NCBI GenBank assembly: GCA_011390465.1
Contig: JAABSH010000024.1
Span: 1 to 51,694, forward strand
Source of the DNA: Desulfobacteraceae bacterium
GTDB taxonomy: Bacteria > Desulfobacterota > Desulfobacteria > Desulfobacterales > Desulfosalsimonadaceae
Direction: 5' to 3'
DNA length: 51,694 nt
The position numbers were made by a program, and so were the translations under genes. Below, piece by piece: positions 51,634 to 51,694 of the stretch. The notes under the pieces were generated by a model. It made no database searches. It was not told the DNA's origin and was given only the letters and a program-made list of their open reading frames with translations. Every line of letters begins with the position of its first letter. Positions within the stretch are counted from its first letter, which is position 1.

Positions 51634-51694
51634 ATGATGACAACATCCTATGTCATGCTGGTGGATGATGAGGTGCCGTTTGTGGAGACCATGA
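51634..51694 (+). CDS. Response regulator receiver protein, N-terminus only
   Basis: ATG 51634 is preceded by AAAAAGGAGACGT. The visible 20 residues (MMTTSYVMLVDDEVPFVETM) have the receiver-domain start with the acidic pair DDE that binds Mg2+. The gene runs off the right edge, so the output domain is unknown. It follows the kinase-activator pair and probably belongs to the same phosphorelay. Confidence 0.8.
   Translation, partial: MMTTSYVMLVDDEVPFVETM

Overview
The window looks like a chromosomal segment of a Desulfobacterota bacterium, probably a sulfate reducer of the Desulfobacterales type. This is inferred from gene content and not from a marker gene. The clues are several histidine kinases, a sigma-54 activator beside a TauE/SafE exporter, a cytoplasmic multi-subunit molybdoenzyme operon, large secreted proteins with dockerin-like calcium-binding tags, and many palindromic dispersed repeats.

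Left edge (1-1500): the 3' end of an IS110-type transposase gene is followed by a relic group II intron on the minus strand. The intron keeps its 5' end, domain V and 3' end, but its reverse transcriptase is reduced to fragments.

Secretome block (1517-24275): five consecutive minus-strand genes or remnants encode exported or surface proteins. They are a 1,956-residue multidomain protein, a 3,629-residue protein with an RHS/YD core buried in the middle, a 449-residue protein, a broken CnaB-like protein and an ELWxxDGT-repeat protein. Four of them carry one or both halves of the same dockerin-like EF-hand module. The giant RHS protein continues after its RHS core into Ig-like, carbohydrate-binding-like and six-hairpin glycosidase-like modules. 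It is the strongest candidate for something undescribed.

Housekeeping and accessory block (24765-38029): SH3/coiled-coil anchor protein, nadB, an hsdM remnant, a hybrid PAS histidine kinase, an atypical Rieske protein lacking one His ligand, a SWIM-SNF2 helicase, a vapBC pair with an apparent operator, a PAP2 phosphatase, a UbiB-type kinase and small proteins. The gaps hold dispersed palindromes.

Redox block (38175-45765, minus strand): a molybdopterin oxidoreductase, a four-cluster ferredoxin, a GltD-like flavoprotein, a small protein and a NuoG-N-terminus-like Fe-S protein form one operon, followed by an OprP-like porin. No Tat signal or membrane anchor is visible, so the complex is probably cytoplasmic and linked to NAD(P)H.

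Signalling and export block (46288-51694, plus strand): a near-consensus sigma-54 promoter precedes a TauE/SafE-like transporter, two membrane proteins, a membrane histidine kinase, an NtrC-type activator with a GAFTHA instead of GAFTGA loop, and the start of another response regulator. The last three complete genes overlap by a few bases, which suggests translational coupling. A weaker sigma-54-like site faces the molybdoenzyme operon from the same 634-base gap, so both blocks may answer to one activator.
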